Positions 7,980 to 15,527 of a stretch of 64,000 nt of DNA are shown piece after piece. The stretch comes from Mucilaginibacter sp. (lineage in GTDB: Bacteria; Bacteroidota; Bacteroidia; Sphingobacteriales; Sphingobacteriaceae), in NCBI RefSeq assembly GCF_028288225.1, contig NZ_JAQBOC010000007.1:62001-126000 (forward strand). The letters are read 5' to 3'. Position numbers and translations under genes: made by a program. How positions within the stretch are numbered: the stretch's first letter is position 1; every line of letters starts with the position of its first letter. The notes under the pieces were generated by a model, which saw only the letters and a program-made list of their open reading frames with translations, had not been told where the DNA came from and did not search any database.

Positions 7980-8209
7980 ATTAAGTGGACTAAGAGAGAA
8001 ATACATCATTTTATTTCTCGAACAGAATCAGTCATAAAAACAATATCGGATAATCCTTATCTGTTCAACAGTATAAAAACGACCCACAAATAAGGCAAGT
8101 TTTACATGCAACGGTAATATTAGTATATAAAATATCAATCGAAGAAAAGACAATTCAGATGCTTACATTTTGGGCCGCAAGAAGAGGTCCTAAAAAAATA
8201 AAATTGTAA
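7980..8209 (+). pseudogene. RelE/ParE-type toxin remnant (frameshifted, internally deleted)
   Basis: Two reading frames together spell a RelE/ParE-like toxin. The first (7980-8093) gives IKWTKREIHHFISRTESVIK and NPYLFNS, then a TAA; the second (8090-8209) continues IRQVLHATVILVYKIS and IQMLTFWAARRGPKKIKL. The N-terminal KWTK and the C-terminal FW-RR-PKK ending fit the family. Compared with a normal ~95-residue toxin, about 20 residues after KWTKRE seem to be missing and there is no ATG. It is thus a dead toxin beside a still open antitoxin frame. Confidence 0.6.
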
Positions 8210-8298
8210 GGTACCGATATACATTTTCAAAACATAACCCATTATCTTTTTTTTAAAAATAAAATCGTATGTTCGGCTAAGTAAATAAGTCAGAAAAA

Positions 8299-8493
8299 AT
8301 GAATATCCACGATATAATAGCCCATCTTCCAAATTTAAATAAAACGGAAAGGACCCAACTTCAAAACGCATTATTTGAATTACAATGCGATCTTGATTTG
8401 AAGGAAGCTATCCAGGAAAACCTGGAAGACATAAAAAGTGGTCGCGTAAGCTCGCACGAAGCCGTAATGAACGAAATAAAGGCAGCGCTTTAA
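8299..8493 (+). CDS. Orphan antitoxin-like protein
   Basis: A 64-residue protein, MNIHDIIAHLPNLNKTERTQL..., a clear paralogue of the 72-residue antitoxin at 7754: both share the LQ-ALFEL helix, an acidic middle and the ending EDIKSGRVSSHEAVMNEIK. No toxin gene follows; recQ arrives on the opposite strand 50 bases later. It is either what is left of a second toxin-antitoxin pair or an antitoxin kept after its toxin was lost. The frame is open and starts with a plausible A-rich ribosome-binding region. Confidence 0.65.
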   Translation: MNIHDIIAHLPNLNKTERTQLQNALFELQCDLDLKEAIQENLEDIKSGRVSSHEAVMNEIKAAL

Positions 8494-8543
8494 TTTCAAA
8501 ATAACTTTCATGCCGATGCATAAAAGCCATCGATATGAAAATA

Positions 8544-10709
8544 TTAAATATCCCCATTCTTCCGCATCCAGGCTACCACGGCCTTGATTTCACCGTAGCT
8601 ATAATTATCGCCCAAAATTTCTTTTAATGGAGCCAGCTTTTCGGCCCCATAGTTTTCGACGGCATCTTTAATAGTGGGTATTTTTTCCTGTATTACCAAT
8701 TCGGTTACCTCCATTTCGCCTTTATATATGTAAAAGCTTAAATGGCCTTCAATAGTGGTAGGGGCCAGTTTGCGCTGGGCGGCAATTTCGCTAATTGGTT
8801 TGCCCGACCGGTACAATGTAAAGCTTTCCTTTGCAGTATCTGATGATCTGATGTTGCCTGCTGCCCTTTCAGTTTTCGCTTTCCGCTCACGTTTGGGTAC
8901 TTTGTGTTTTATTTTAGATGATAAGCCATTTTTAGCGCTGTAATTTTTAACCGGCAGCAAAAACTCGCGGCCATAACGGGCCAATTTTATATCACCAAAG
9001 CCAGAGATCAGCCTTAGCTCATCCAGGCTTTGAGGCAAATAGGTTGCCATTTCCTGCAAACCGGCATCCGAAAGAATAACATAGGGCGGCACATTTTCAT
9101 GTTGTGCAATATCCCGCCTTATATTCCTTAGCTCGGCCAACAGCGCAGCTTCAAAAGGCAATGCCTCCGTAGCAGGCTGATGTTCTTCAATAATTTGGGA
9201 GGCTACCAGCTCAACTTTTTCAAGTCCTTTTAATACGGCTTCGCTTTTTTGTGTAAGCTTTAAAACAGGGTACATATCATCGGTTACCTGCAAATAACCC
9301 ATTGCGGTTAACTCGCGCAGGTATCGCTGCCATTCGGGTTTGCTGATATCTGCCCCTATGCCATAAGTTTTAAGCTGCTTATGTTCCTCACGGATCTTTT
9401 CACTTTTTGAGCCGCGTAAAAAATCTACCACATAAGCACCGCCAAAACGTTCTTTAAGCCGGGCCACTGCCGATAGCGCTTTTTGAGCAATCAATGTAGC
9501 ATCAAACCTGGGGAACTCGGTTAAGCAAAAATCGCAAGAGCCGCAACCTGGCGGAAAATCTTCATCAAAATATTTTAACAAAAATTGCCGGCGGCAAGCG
9601 TGCAGCTGGCAGTAGTTAACCATGTCATCCAGCTTTTTCAGCATTATGCGGCTTTGTTCCGGGTTATCCTCAACCATAGCAAACTGTTTCAGCTTTATGG
9701 CATCGCCAGGCGAGAATAGCAGCATAGCATCCGATGGTAGCCCGTCCCTGCCGGCACGGCCGGTTTCCTGGTAATAGCCTTCAATGTTTTTAGGCAGATC
9801 CATGTGGACTACATAGCGCACGTTCGATTTATTGATGCCCATGCCAAAGGCTATAGTGGCTACTATTATCCGCACCTCATCGCGCAAAAAAGCTTCCTGG
9901 GTACGGGCCTTAACAGCGTTATCTAAACCGGCATGATAAGCCTCAGCCAAAAAACCCTCCTCTTTCAAGTCGGCTGCCAGGCTCTCGGTTGATTTACGCG
10001 ACAGGCAGTAAATTATGCCCGATTCCTCTTTCCGTTCATCTAAAAAAGCAAGCAACTGGTTAAAGCTGTTCTTTTTGGGGACAACGCGGTATGTTATATT
10101 CTCCCGGTTAAATGATGAAATAAATACTTCCGGATCTTTAAGGTTCAGTTTTTCAAGGATGTCTTTTTTGGTCAGCTTATCGGCGGTGGCGGTAAGAGCA
10201 ATAACCGGAATATTGGGAAACTCCACCTTTAACCCGGCCAGCGCCAGGTATTCCGGCCTGAAATCATGCCCCCAGTGCGAAATACAGTGTGCTTCGTCAA
10301 TAGCAATAAGCGCAACAGGCAGCGACTTTAAAAAGGCCATCAGCTTACTTTCTTTCCCAAACAAACGTTCTGGTGCAAGGTATAGCAGCTTTATCTGGTT
10401 GTTTTTCAGGCGGGTGCTTATTTCTATTTGCTCCTGTGTAGATTGGCTTGAATTAATAAAAGCCGCCGGGATGCCGTTAACATTCAGGGCATCAACCTGG
10501 TCCTTCATCAACGCAATAAGCGGCGAGATAACTATGGTTAAACCGTCCAGCAGTACTGCGGGCAGCTGGTAACATAAGGATTTACCACCGCCTGTAGGCA
10601 TTAGCGTAAGCACATCCTTTTTATCTAAAATATGCTGAATAATGGCGCCCTGCTGGTGTCTGAAAGCGCTGTATCCGAAATATTTTTGCAGGGCCTGTAT
10701 GGGTGTCAT
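8544..10709 (-). CDS. recQ: ATP-dependent DNA helicase RecQ
   Basis: A 721-residue 3'-5' DNA helicase for recombination and fork repair. In order: Walker A MPTGGGKSLCYQLP (residues 38-50), DEAH box IDEAHCISHWGHDFRPEY, TATADKLTKKDI, motif IV IIYCLSRKSTE, VATIAFGMGINKSNVRYVVH, QETGRAGRDGLPSDA (motif VI), the zinc-binding cysteines CQLHACRRQFLLKYF...CGSCDFC, winged helix (RQC), an HRDC domain around residues 535-610, and a C-terminal helix-turn-helix region. The start at 10709 (MTPIQALQKYFGYSAFRHQQ) is the normal RecQ beginning; the upstream extension to 10823 has no family similarity. Confidence 0.96.
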   Translation of the reverse strand: MTPIQALQKYFGYSAFRHQQGAIIQHILDKKDVLTLMPTGGGKSLCYQLPAVLLDGLTIVISPLIALMKDQVDALNVNGIPAAFINSSQSTQEQIEISTRLKNNQIKLLYLAPERLFGKESKLMAFLKSLPVALIAIDEAHCISHWGHDFRPEYLALAGLKVEFPNIPVIALTATADKLTKKDILEKLNLKDPEVFISSFNRENITYRVVPKKNSFNQLLAFLDERKEESGIIYCLSRKSTESLAADLKEEGFLAEAYHAGLDNAVKARTQEAFLRDEVRIIVATIAFGMGINKSNVRYVVHMDLPKNIEGYYQETGRAGRDGLPSDAMLLFSPGDAIKLKQFAMVEDNPEQSRIMLKKLDDMVNYCQLHACRRQFLLKYFDEDFPPGCGSCDFCLTEFPRFDATLIAQKALSAVARLKERFGGAYVVDFLRGSKSEKIREEHKQLKTYGIGADISKPEWQRYLRELTAMGYLQVTDDMYPVLKLTQKSEAVLKGLEKVELVASQIIEEHQPATEALPFEAALLAELRNIRRDIAQHENVPPYVILSDAGLQEMATYLPQSLDELRLISGFGDIKLARYGREFLLPVKNYSAKNGLSSKIKHKVPKRERKAKTERAAGNIRSSDTAKESFTLYRSGKPISEIAAQRKLAPTTIEGHLSFYIYKGEMEVTELVIQEKIPTIKDAVENYGAEKLAPLKEILGDNYSYGEIKAVVAWMRKNGDI

Positions 10710-10862
10710 TGTGTTGTTTAGATTTATTGATGTGCAGATGTGCTCATATGCAAATATGCTAATTTTTTTGGTAAACCAAAAAGCAGGGGGGAATTCAAAT
10801 TGTCGCCAATAGCTATAACTCAATCATTAAGCATCTGCTTTGATTACAGAAATCTTGCAGAA

Positions 10863-11007
10863 TTTGGCTAAAGCCCTATTTTTGATGACCCATTATCCCT
10901 TGGCTGAAGCACAACGGCAATGAATGAAAAAAATAGCAGACAACTTCATTGCCGTCCCATTTTATGGGGGGATAAGGACAAAATAAGAGTTAAGGGCTTT
11001 AGCCAAA
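10863..11007. repeat. Nested inverted-repeat element between recQ and trmD
   Basis: The 326-base gap between recQ and trmD holds a perfect 15-bp outer inverted repeat (TTTGGCTAAAGCCCT at 10863-10877; AGGGCTTTAGCCAAA at 10993-11007) and a perfect 11-bp inner one (ACGGCAATGAA at 10914-10924; TTCATTGCCGT at 10945-10955). The whole could fold as one long hairpin. It has the size and form of a small non-autonomous palindromic element. Nothing coding is visible. Confidence 0.75.
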
Positions 11008-11035
11008 AACCAGCAGGTTTGCGATGCTATATCAA

Positions 11036-11713
11036 TTATTCATCCAGCAAATCCGGCCTTCTCAGCCTTGTGCGCTCTACGGCCTGGTCAAAGCGCCATT
11101 TTTCAACTTCGGGGGTATTCCCGCTTAACAGGATATCAGGTACTTTATGGCCGTTCCAGTCGGCCGGGCGGGTATAAACCGGGGCGTCAAGCAGGCCATC
11201 CTGGAAAGAATCAGACAGTGCAGAGGTTTCATCAGATAATACACCGGGGATCAATCTTACCACAGCATCAACCAAAACTGCAGCAGGCAGCTCGCCGCCT
11301 GATAAAACATAATCGCCAATAGAAATTTCGCGGGTAACAAAAATATCGCGGATGCGCTGGTCAATCCCTTTGTAGTGGCCGCATAAAATAATAATGTTCT
11401 TTTTTATAGAAAGCTGGTTGGCTATCTGCTGGTTCAGTGTCTCTCCGTCTGGCGACATAAAGATCACTTCATCATAATCGCGCTCGGCCTTCAGTTTTTC
11501 AATGCAGGCCGCAAATGGCTGTATGGTCATCACCATGCCGCTGCCGCCGCCATAGGGATAATCATCAACACTTTTTTGCTTCCCTGTTGAGTAATCGCGC
11601 AGGTTATGCACAACAATTTCTGCGATCCCCTTTTTTTGCGCACGCTGCAATATAGAATGTGCAAAAGGACTCTCGAGCAGGTTTGGCAAAACGGAAATGA
11701 TATCAAAACGCAT
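11036..11713 (-). CDS. trmD: tRNA (guanine-N1-)-methyltransferase TrmD
   Basis: SPOUT-class enzyme that methylates G37 of tRNAs reading CNN codons and so prevents +1 frameshifts. The 225-residue protein starts [17 protein letters not shown] and contains the trefoil-knot AdoMet site: [38 protein letters not shown], and [20 protein letters not shown], plus the C-terminal [11 protein letters not shown]...[13 protein letters not shown]. The start at 11713 fits the family; the 15 codons upstream do not. A consensus -7 box ends only four bases before this ATG (see next entry). In many bacteria it sits directly beside rpsP and rimM; here about 2 kb of other genes intervene. Confidence 0.95.
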   Translation of the reverse strand: MRFDIISVLPNLLESPFAHSILQRAQKKGIAEIVVHNLRDYSTGKQKSVDDYPYGGGSGMVMTIQPFAACIEKLKAERDYDEVIFMSPDGETLNQQIANQLSIKKNIIILCGHYKGIDQRIRDIFVTREISIGDYVLSGGELPAAVLVDAVVRLIPGVLSDETSALSDSFQDGLLDAPVYTRPADWNGHKVPDILLSGNTPEVEKWRFDQAVERTRLRRPDLLDE

Positions 11714-11717
11714 GGGG

Positions 11718-11725
11718 CAAAGATA
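11718..11725 (-). promoter_or_regulatory. Bacteroidota -7 element directly before trmD
   Basis: On the minus strand TATCTTTG, the best form of TAnnTTTG, ends four bases before the trmD ATG. If used, transcription would begin at or within the first codons, giving a leaderless message. Confidence 0.4.
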
Positions 11726-11734
11726 GGGGAATAG

Positions 11735-11868
11735 AGTTAAGGGAGGAAATGGAGTCAAGAATCAGGAAGTCAGATTCAAGAGGGGATTAGAAATTAAAAA
11801 TGCAGTGCTAAACGGCTCCTTATCTTGACTCTCGACTCTTGACTTCTTGACTCTTGACTTCTTGCATC
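11735..11868. repeat. Hairpin built of TTGACTC/TTGATTC-like words
   Basis: Between trmD and the VOC gene, GAGTCAAGAATCAGGAAGTC and AGATTCAAGAG on the left face TCTTGACTCTCGACTCTTGA and repeats of it on the right. The right arm is a near-tandem run of 7-8-base TTGACTC/TTGACTTC words. Similar word-repeat hairpins occur at 15252-15390, 17884-18010 and 23727-23808. Confidence 0.5.
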
Positions 11869-11870
11869 TT

Positions 11871-12272
11871 TTACAGCGGCCTGCAAATTTCCCAATGATG
11901 CCCGTAGGGGTCAATAATGTGGCCCAGGCGATAGCCGTAATCCTGGTCGGCGACGGGATAAACTTCCGTAGCACCGGCAGCTATTGCGCTTGCCGCAAAA
12001 GCATCGGGATTGGCTACTATCAAGCCCATCCTGATGGGAATTGAGCCCGCTTTTTCTAGCGCAGAATATTCTGCTTCCGGTCCATCAGCAACAAAAAAGC
12101 GTGCGCCATTAATTGAGAGCTCGGCCACAATTGCCCCATCCGGAGCCTCAACCCGCATCAGTTCGGCTGCGTTAAAAGCCTTTTTATAAAACTCAACTGC
12201 CGCAATGCCATTACTTACTGAAAGGGTTGGCCTTATAGCTGTTTCAAAATCATCTCCTGGTTTATTTTCCAT
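11871..12272 (-). CDS. VOC-family (glyoxalase/PhnB-like) protein
   Basis: A 133-residue vicinal-oxygen-chelate protein: IRPTLSVSNGIAAVEFYKKAF, then FFVADG, and the closing metal-site strand GHIIDPYGHHWEICRP. PhnB-like VOC proteins with this YGHHWEI ending are often annotated as glyoxalase or bleomycin-resistance relatives; no specific substrate can be given. It overlaps the second VOC gene by 11 bases, so the two are co-transcribed and probably arose by duplication; they share the YKKAFNA-EL-R segment. Confidence 0.82.
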   Translation of the reverse strand: MENKPGDDFETAIRPTLSVSNGIAAVEFYKKAFNAAELMRVEAPDGAIVAELSINGARFFVADGPEAEYSALEKAGSIPIRMGLIVANPDAFAASAIAAGATEVYPVADQDYGYRLGHIIDPYGHHWEICRPL

Positions 12273-12687
12273 AGTCTCCTTTCATTAATACATCCGGGTT
12301 AGTTATTTTTTCAATAAGCCAATGGTGCCCAAAGGGATCCACTATTTCGCCCTGCCGGTAGCCATAGTCATAGTCCTGCACCGGCGAAGTGATCCGGGCG
12401 CCTGCCTGCGCAGCTTGTGCTATTACGGCATGCACGTCATCAACCATTAATCCAACAGTTACAGTTGTGCCGTTATGCATGTCAGGACTAAACGCTTTGG
12501 AATGCGGCGTTTGTTCATGAAGGTGAAACAACGCATCGTCAATTGTAAATCCTGCCACATGTACAGACCCATCATCATTGTTAAGGCGCCACAATTCAAC
12601 TGCATTAAATGCTTTTTTGTAAAAGCTTATATCAGCTACACCACTGGGAATAACTAGCTGCGGTGCAAAGGTTGTTTTGGTTTCCAT
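12262..12687 (-). CDS. VOC-family (glyoxalase/PhnB-like) protein
   Basis: A 141-residue paralogue of the gene at 11871. It shows ADISFYKKAFNAVELWRLNN, LFHLHEQTP and the metal-ligand segment GEIVDPFGHHWLIEK. Family members form dimers with paired beta-alpha-beta-beta-beta units and bind a divalent metal; the reaction here is unknown. The pair lies between trmD and rimM, separating genes that are usually adjacent. Confidence 0.82.
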   Translation of the reverse strand: METKTTFAPQLVIPSGVADISFYKKAFNAVELWRLNNDDGSVHVAGFTIDDALFHLHEQTPHSKAFSPDMHNGTTVTVGLMVDDVHAVIAQAAQAGARITSPVQDYDYGYRQGEIVDPFGHHWLIEKITNPDVLMKGDYGK

Positions 12688-12742
12688 TTGAATGTATAAT
12701 TAATTTCTTTTTTTTTGATTCTTGCTGTCCTGATTCCTGACT

Positions 12743-12943
12743 CTAATCTTCTTCTTCCAGCATAAACACTTCTTCGAGCGGTTTGTTAAACACTTTTGAA
12801 ATTTTTAATGCTAATACAGTTGAAGGTACGTATTTATTACTTTCGATTGTATTGATAGTTTGCCTCGATACACCCACGGCTTCGGCAAGATCGGCCTGGG
12901 TTATATTTTTTATAGCGCGTTCAACGCGGATATTATTTTTCAT
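12743..12943 (-). CDS. XRE-family helix-turn-helix regulator
   Basis: A 66-residue one-domain DNA-binding protein. The helix-turn-helix is at residues 16-36, QADLAEAVGVSRQTINTIES, followed by NKYVPSTVLALKISKVFNK and EEVFMLEEED, the form seen in YozG-like short regulators. Its ATG overlaps the stop of the upstream membrane-protein gene by four bases. Small XRE regulators of this type are commonly paired with a small four-helix membrane protein, as here; the likely role is local regulation of that operon. Confidence 0.85.
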   Translation of the reverse strand: MKNNIRVERAIKNITQADLAEAVGVSRQTINTIESNKYVPSTVLALKISKVFNKPLEEVFMLEEED

Positions 12944-13389
12944 GATGGCTGAATGTCCTCCTTTACCGAACGGTTAAGCCTGAAGATCATCCATCTGAAA
13001 CGGATGATAAAAAACACAAGCGGGATCCATAAATTTAAATATAGGATATGGCCTTTGTCGTTAGTAAAAACCAGTGTGGTAAATAATACAAAATAGTTGA
13101 GATATATCGCCCATTGCAAAGAATCTAAGCGCAATTGCGAAATTTGCTCGTCTTCAATTTTTTCCTTCGAGAATGCTACCAGGAATAAGCCGGCTGCCAT
13201 GAGCAAGGCGGTTCCAATAAAAAAAACATGATCGGGCGTAAACAACCCGGATGCATCTAAGCCCTGATTGTACCCTTTGAAATTATTACCGGCATGTATC
13301 TTCATGATGGCCATTATGGGGATATGAATAAAGATCAGGCCCCAGCCTATATACCTGCTCCAATGCGGAAATAGAAAGCGCGTTTTCAT
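12940..13389 (-). CDS. Four-helix membrane protein paired with XRE regulator
   Basis: A 149-residue protein with four predicted membrane helices (about residues 11-29, 54-74, 92-110 and 114-134) and no recognisable catalytic motif. The first helix follows the basic start MKTRFLFPHWSRYIG. It is translationally coupled to the XRE gene (ATGA overlap). The arrangement resembles the widespread pairing of a small membrane protein with a YozG-like regulator, but the function is unknown. Confidence 0.6.
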   Translation of the reverse strand: MKTRFLFPHWSRYIGWGLIFIHIPIMAIMKIHAGNNFKGYNQGLDASGLFTPDHVFFIGTALLMAAGLFLVAFSKEKIEDEQISQLRLDSLQWAIYLNYFVLFTTLVFTNDKGHILYLNLWIPLVFFIIRFRWMIFRLNRSVKEDIQPS

Positions 13390-13452
13390 TGTTTGTAAAG
13401 TTTAATTTACCAAATGTAAAATAAACTTTACAAATTGTCAAATAAAAAGGAG

Positions 13453-13653
13453 CTATTTTAGAGCAGGAACAAAATGCTTTTTAACCAATGCCTCAACTTT
13501 ATGCCGGATGTGCGTTGAAATGGGTTTCCCCCAAATAACCTTGTATCTTCCGTCGGCCCGGGTAATAACAGAGAAATAGTTCTTTAAGTCTCCATTTATT
13601 TCACTTGGGTTGTTTAACTGTATTTGCTTAATTTCCTGATCGAAATTTTCCAT
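13453..13653 (-). CDS. Hypothetical 66-residue protein
   Basis: MENFDQEIKQIQLNNPSEIN..., a small soluble protein without a motif I recognise. The composition looks coding (balanced charge, a VITRADGRYKVIWGKPIS strand-like middle, basic C-terminal helix). It lies alone between the membrane-protein gene and rimM in the same orientation. Function unknown. Confidence 0.55.
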   Translation of the reverse strand: MENFDQEIKQIQLNNPSEINGDLKNYFSVITRADGRYKVIWGKPISTHIRHKVEALVKKHFVPALK

Positions 13654-13717
13654 TTTTCTAATTTACTATTTATGTGTAGTTATGAAGTATAACCCGTTTA
13701 TGATACTATGCTTGCAC

Positions 13718-14242
13718 TCAATCCAAATAAATATCCAATAACCCATCCGGCAGGTCAACCCTTACAATTTCCTTTACCACATCAATGCCTTTAATTACCT
13801 CTTCATTCAGCGGGAAAAGCACTTCGCAATTTTTATAGGTAAGGGTGGCTATTAATTGCTGCGGGTACTCGTGTATATCGGTTATTATGCCTAATTCCCC
13901 TTCATTGTCATCAACTGCGGTAAACCCTTTCAAATCCATCAGGGTAAACTCCTGCTTCTTCTTTTTTGGCTTTAGTTTATTAGGCAGGTACAAGTCCTTT
14001 TTTGCAAGCAATGAGGCTTTTTCAATGGTATCCACATCCTCCAGAACCAGGTATGCGGCATTTTTTTGCAGATATTTTATCGAGCTCACAAAATAGGGCA
14101 CCAGTTTGCCGGCAGTTTCAATAAACAGGGTATTGAACTTAACATCTTCCAGGCCTTCAAAATCGGTATAAATATGCAGTTCGCCTTTTAGACCTTTGGT
14201 TTTTATAGTGCTGCCTATTCTGAAACAATCTTCGGTTGTCAT
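13718..14242 (-). CDS. rimM: 16S rRNA processing protein RimM
   Basis: A 174-residue ribosome-assembly factor that binds S19 and helps mature the 30S head. The N-terminal RimM barrel shows FRIGSTIKTKGLKGELHIYTDF; the C-terminal PRC-barrel-like part contains EFTLMDLKGFTAVDD, LGIITDIHEYPQQLIATL, and the conserved ending LFPLNEEVIKGIDVVKEIVRVDLPDGLL. It lies downstream of rpsP, from which it is separated by a 363-base gap holding a palindromic element and a hairpin. Confidence 0.92.
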   Translation of the reverse strand: MTTEDCFRIGSTIKTKGLKGELHIYTDFEGLEDVKFNTLFIETAGKLVPYFVSSIKYLQKNAAYLVLEDVDTIEKASLLAKKDLYLPNKLKPKKKKQEFTLMDLKGFTAVDDNEGELGIITDIHEYPQQLIATLTYKNCEVLFPLNEEVIKGIDVVKEIVRVDLPDGLLDIYLD

Positions 14243-14270
14243 GGTGTGATATTTGATTTCTTTTATTAAT

Positions 14271-14500
14271 AGCGATGGATTTAAAACCTTGAGTGTTCGA
14301 AATATGTCCTCATGATCGATTATGTCCCCGGTTCGCCCGTATTTAACGCAGGCCTTCGACCTGCGCTGATATATTAGGCCCTTTCAGGGCCATGAAAACC
14401 ACAATATTCAAAGCCTTGAAGTGGGCGACATACAATAGCGCAGGTCGAAGGCCTGCCTGATTGATAATGTTTCGAACATTCAAGGTTTAAACTCATCGCT
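14271..14500. repeat. 230-bp triple-nested palindromic element between rpsP and rimM
   Basis: Outer arms of about 31 bp (14271-14302 and 14470-14500) are near-perfect inverted repeats starting AGCGATG. Inside them is a perfect 20-bp pair (GCAGGCCTTCGACCTGCGCT at 14348-14367 and its complement at 14437-14456), and inside that a compact hairpin GGCCCTttcAGGGCC (14377-14391). The element has a MITE-like structure with no coding capacity and stands within the rpsP-rimM interval. Confidence 0.8.
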
Positions 14501-14525
14501 ATTGTAAAGGTGGTTACAAAATAAC

Positions 14526-14558
14526 AATGGCGAAGAACCTGTTAGGATCTTCGCCATT
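14526..14558. terminator. Hairpin downstream of rpsP
   Basis: AATGGCGAAGA and TCTTCGCCATT form a perfect 11-bp stem about 50 bases past the rpsP stop. The minus-strand flank is GTTATTTTG, only moderately U-rich, so it may attenuate rather than fully stop transcription. Confidence 0.55.
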
Positions 14559-14605
14559 ATATTATTTAAATAAAAGAAGCAATGCTTCTTGTTCTGTTAC
14601 AATAA

Positions 14606-15151
14606 TTATTCAGCAGCAGGTGTTTCGTCAGCTGATGCTTCCGGCGCTTCAGATACTTCTTCTTCAGCAGGGGCTTCAACTTCTTCAACTGCAGGTGTGT
14701 TTTTAGCAACAATTGCAGCAGCTTTTGCTTCTTTCTTTTTAGCTTCAGCAGCCAAAGCAGCTTTACGTGCTTCGTCTTTTGCAGATACTAAGGTAGTTTT
14801 CTTACCCGTGATCTTTCCGTCTTTGGTGTCAAGCCATTCCTGGAATTTTGCTTCAACCTGCTCTTCGGTTAAAGCACCTTTTTTAAGACCGCCCTGTAAA
14901 TGTTTTTTGTATAAAACACCTTTGTACGACAGGATAGCACGGCAGGTATCTGTCGGTTGTGCACCACTGTTAACCCAATCAAGGGTTTTGTCGAAATTGA
15001 TGTCAATTGTTGCAGGGTTAGTGTTTGGGTTGTATGAACCTAAACGCTCAATAAAACGTCCATCACGTGGAGCGCGTGCGTCTGCTACTACGATATAATA
15101 AAAAGGTTTTCCTTTTTTACCGTGTCTTTGCAATCTGATTTTAGTTGCCAT
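14606..15151 (-). CDS. rpsP: 30S ribosomal protein S16 with long acidic C-terminal tail
   Basis: Residues 1-85 are a normal S16: [42 protein letters not shown] and the following [14 protein letters not shown]16 in many bacteria ends near residue 85-90; here the protein continues to 181, with [21 protein letters not shown], a Lys/Ala-rich helix and an Ala/Glu/Pro-rich acidic end. Long tails of this kind are usual in Bacteroidota S16, so this is not a fusion artefact. A -7 element lies upstream at 15204-15211 (minus strand). It is first in the rpsP-rimM-trmD order. Confidence 0.95.
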   Translation of the reverse strand: MATKIRLQRHGKKGKPFYYIVVADARAPRDGRFIERLGSYNPNTNPATIDINFDKTLDWVNSGAQPTDTCRAILSYKGVLYKKHLQGGLKKGALTEEQVEAKFQEWLDTKDGKITGKKTTLVSAKDEARKAALAAEAKKKEAKAAAIVAKNTPAVEEVEAPAEEEVSEAPEASADETPAAE

Positions 15152-15203
15152 TTTTTTATTTTATGTATTCAACATTGTCCCCGGAGTCCTTTCTGCGGGG
15201 ATG

Positions 15204-15211
15204 CAAAGGTA
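15204..15211 (-). promoter_or_regulatory. Bacteroidota -7 element upstream of rpsP
   Basis: TACCTTTG on the minus strand matches TAnnTTTG, leaving a leader of about 45 bases. The leader contains CCCCGC and GCGGGG/CCGGGG-like segments that can pair, a possible stem for ribosomal-protein feedback, though this is only suggested. Confidence 0.5.
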
Positions 15212-15251
15212 GGTATTTTATTTATTAATGTAAAATGATTTCATCATTTAG

Positions 15252-15390
15252 TTGATTAGAGGTTAGAGATCAGAGATTAGGTTCAGTCAGATAAATATTC
15301 AAACTCCCAGATTAACTAATCTCTAGTCACTCCCTCTAATCTCTATCCCCAACTAACCTCTGATCTCTAACCTCTAATCACTAAATTCAA
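15252..15390. repeat. Imperfect hairpin of GATTAGAG/CTCTAATC words
   Basis: In the 376-base gap between rpsP and the PAS gene, TTAGAGGTTAGAGATCAGAG on the left is answered by CTCTGATCTCTAACCTCTAA on the right, with further CTAATCTCTA words between. Apart from this hairpin and the rpsP promoter nothing is visible in the gap. Confidence 0.55.
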
Positions 15391-15527
15391 ACTTTTCTTT
15401 AAAAAATCAACAGATATAAGTACTATCGCAAAATAATAAGTGCTAAGTTTACAGCTAACTTTGCAGCAAACGCATTTTATTAAAATAATAGTTAACTTTT
15501 GTTACGCCAGGGCGCTTAATTTAAAAT

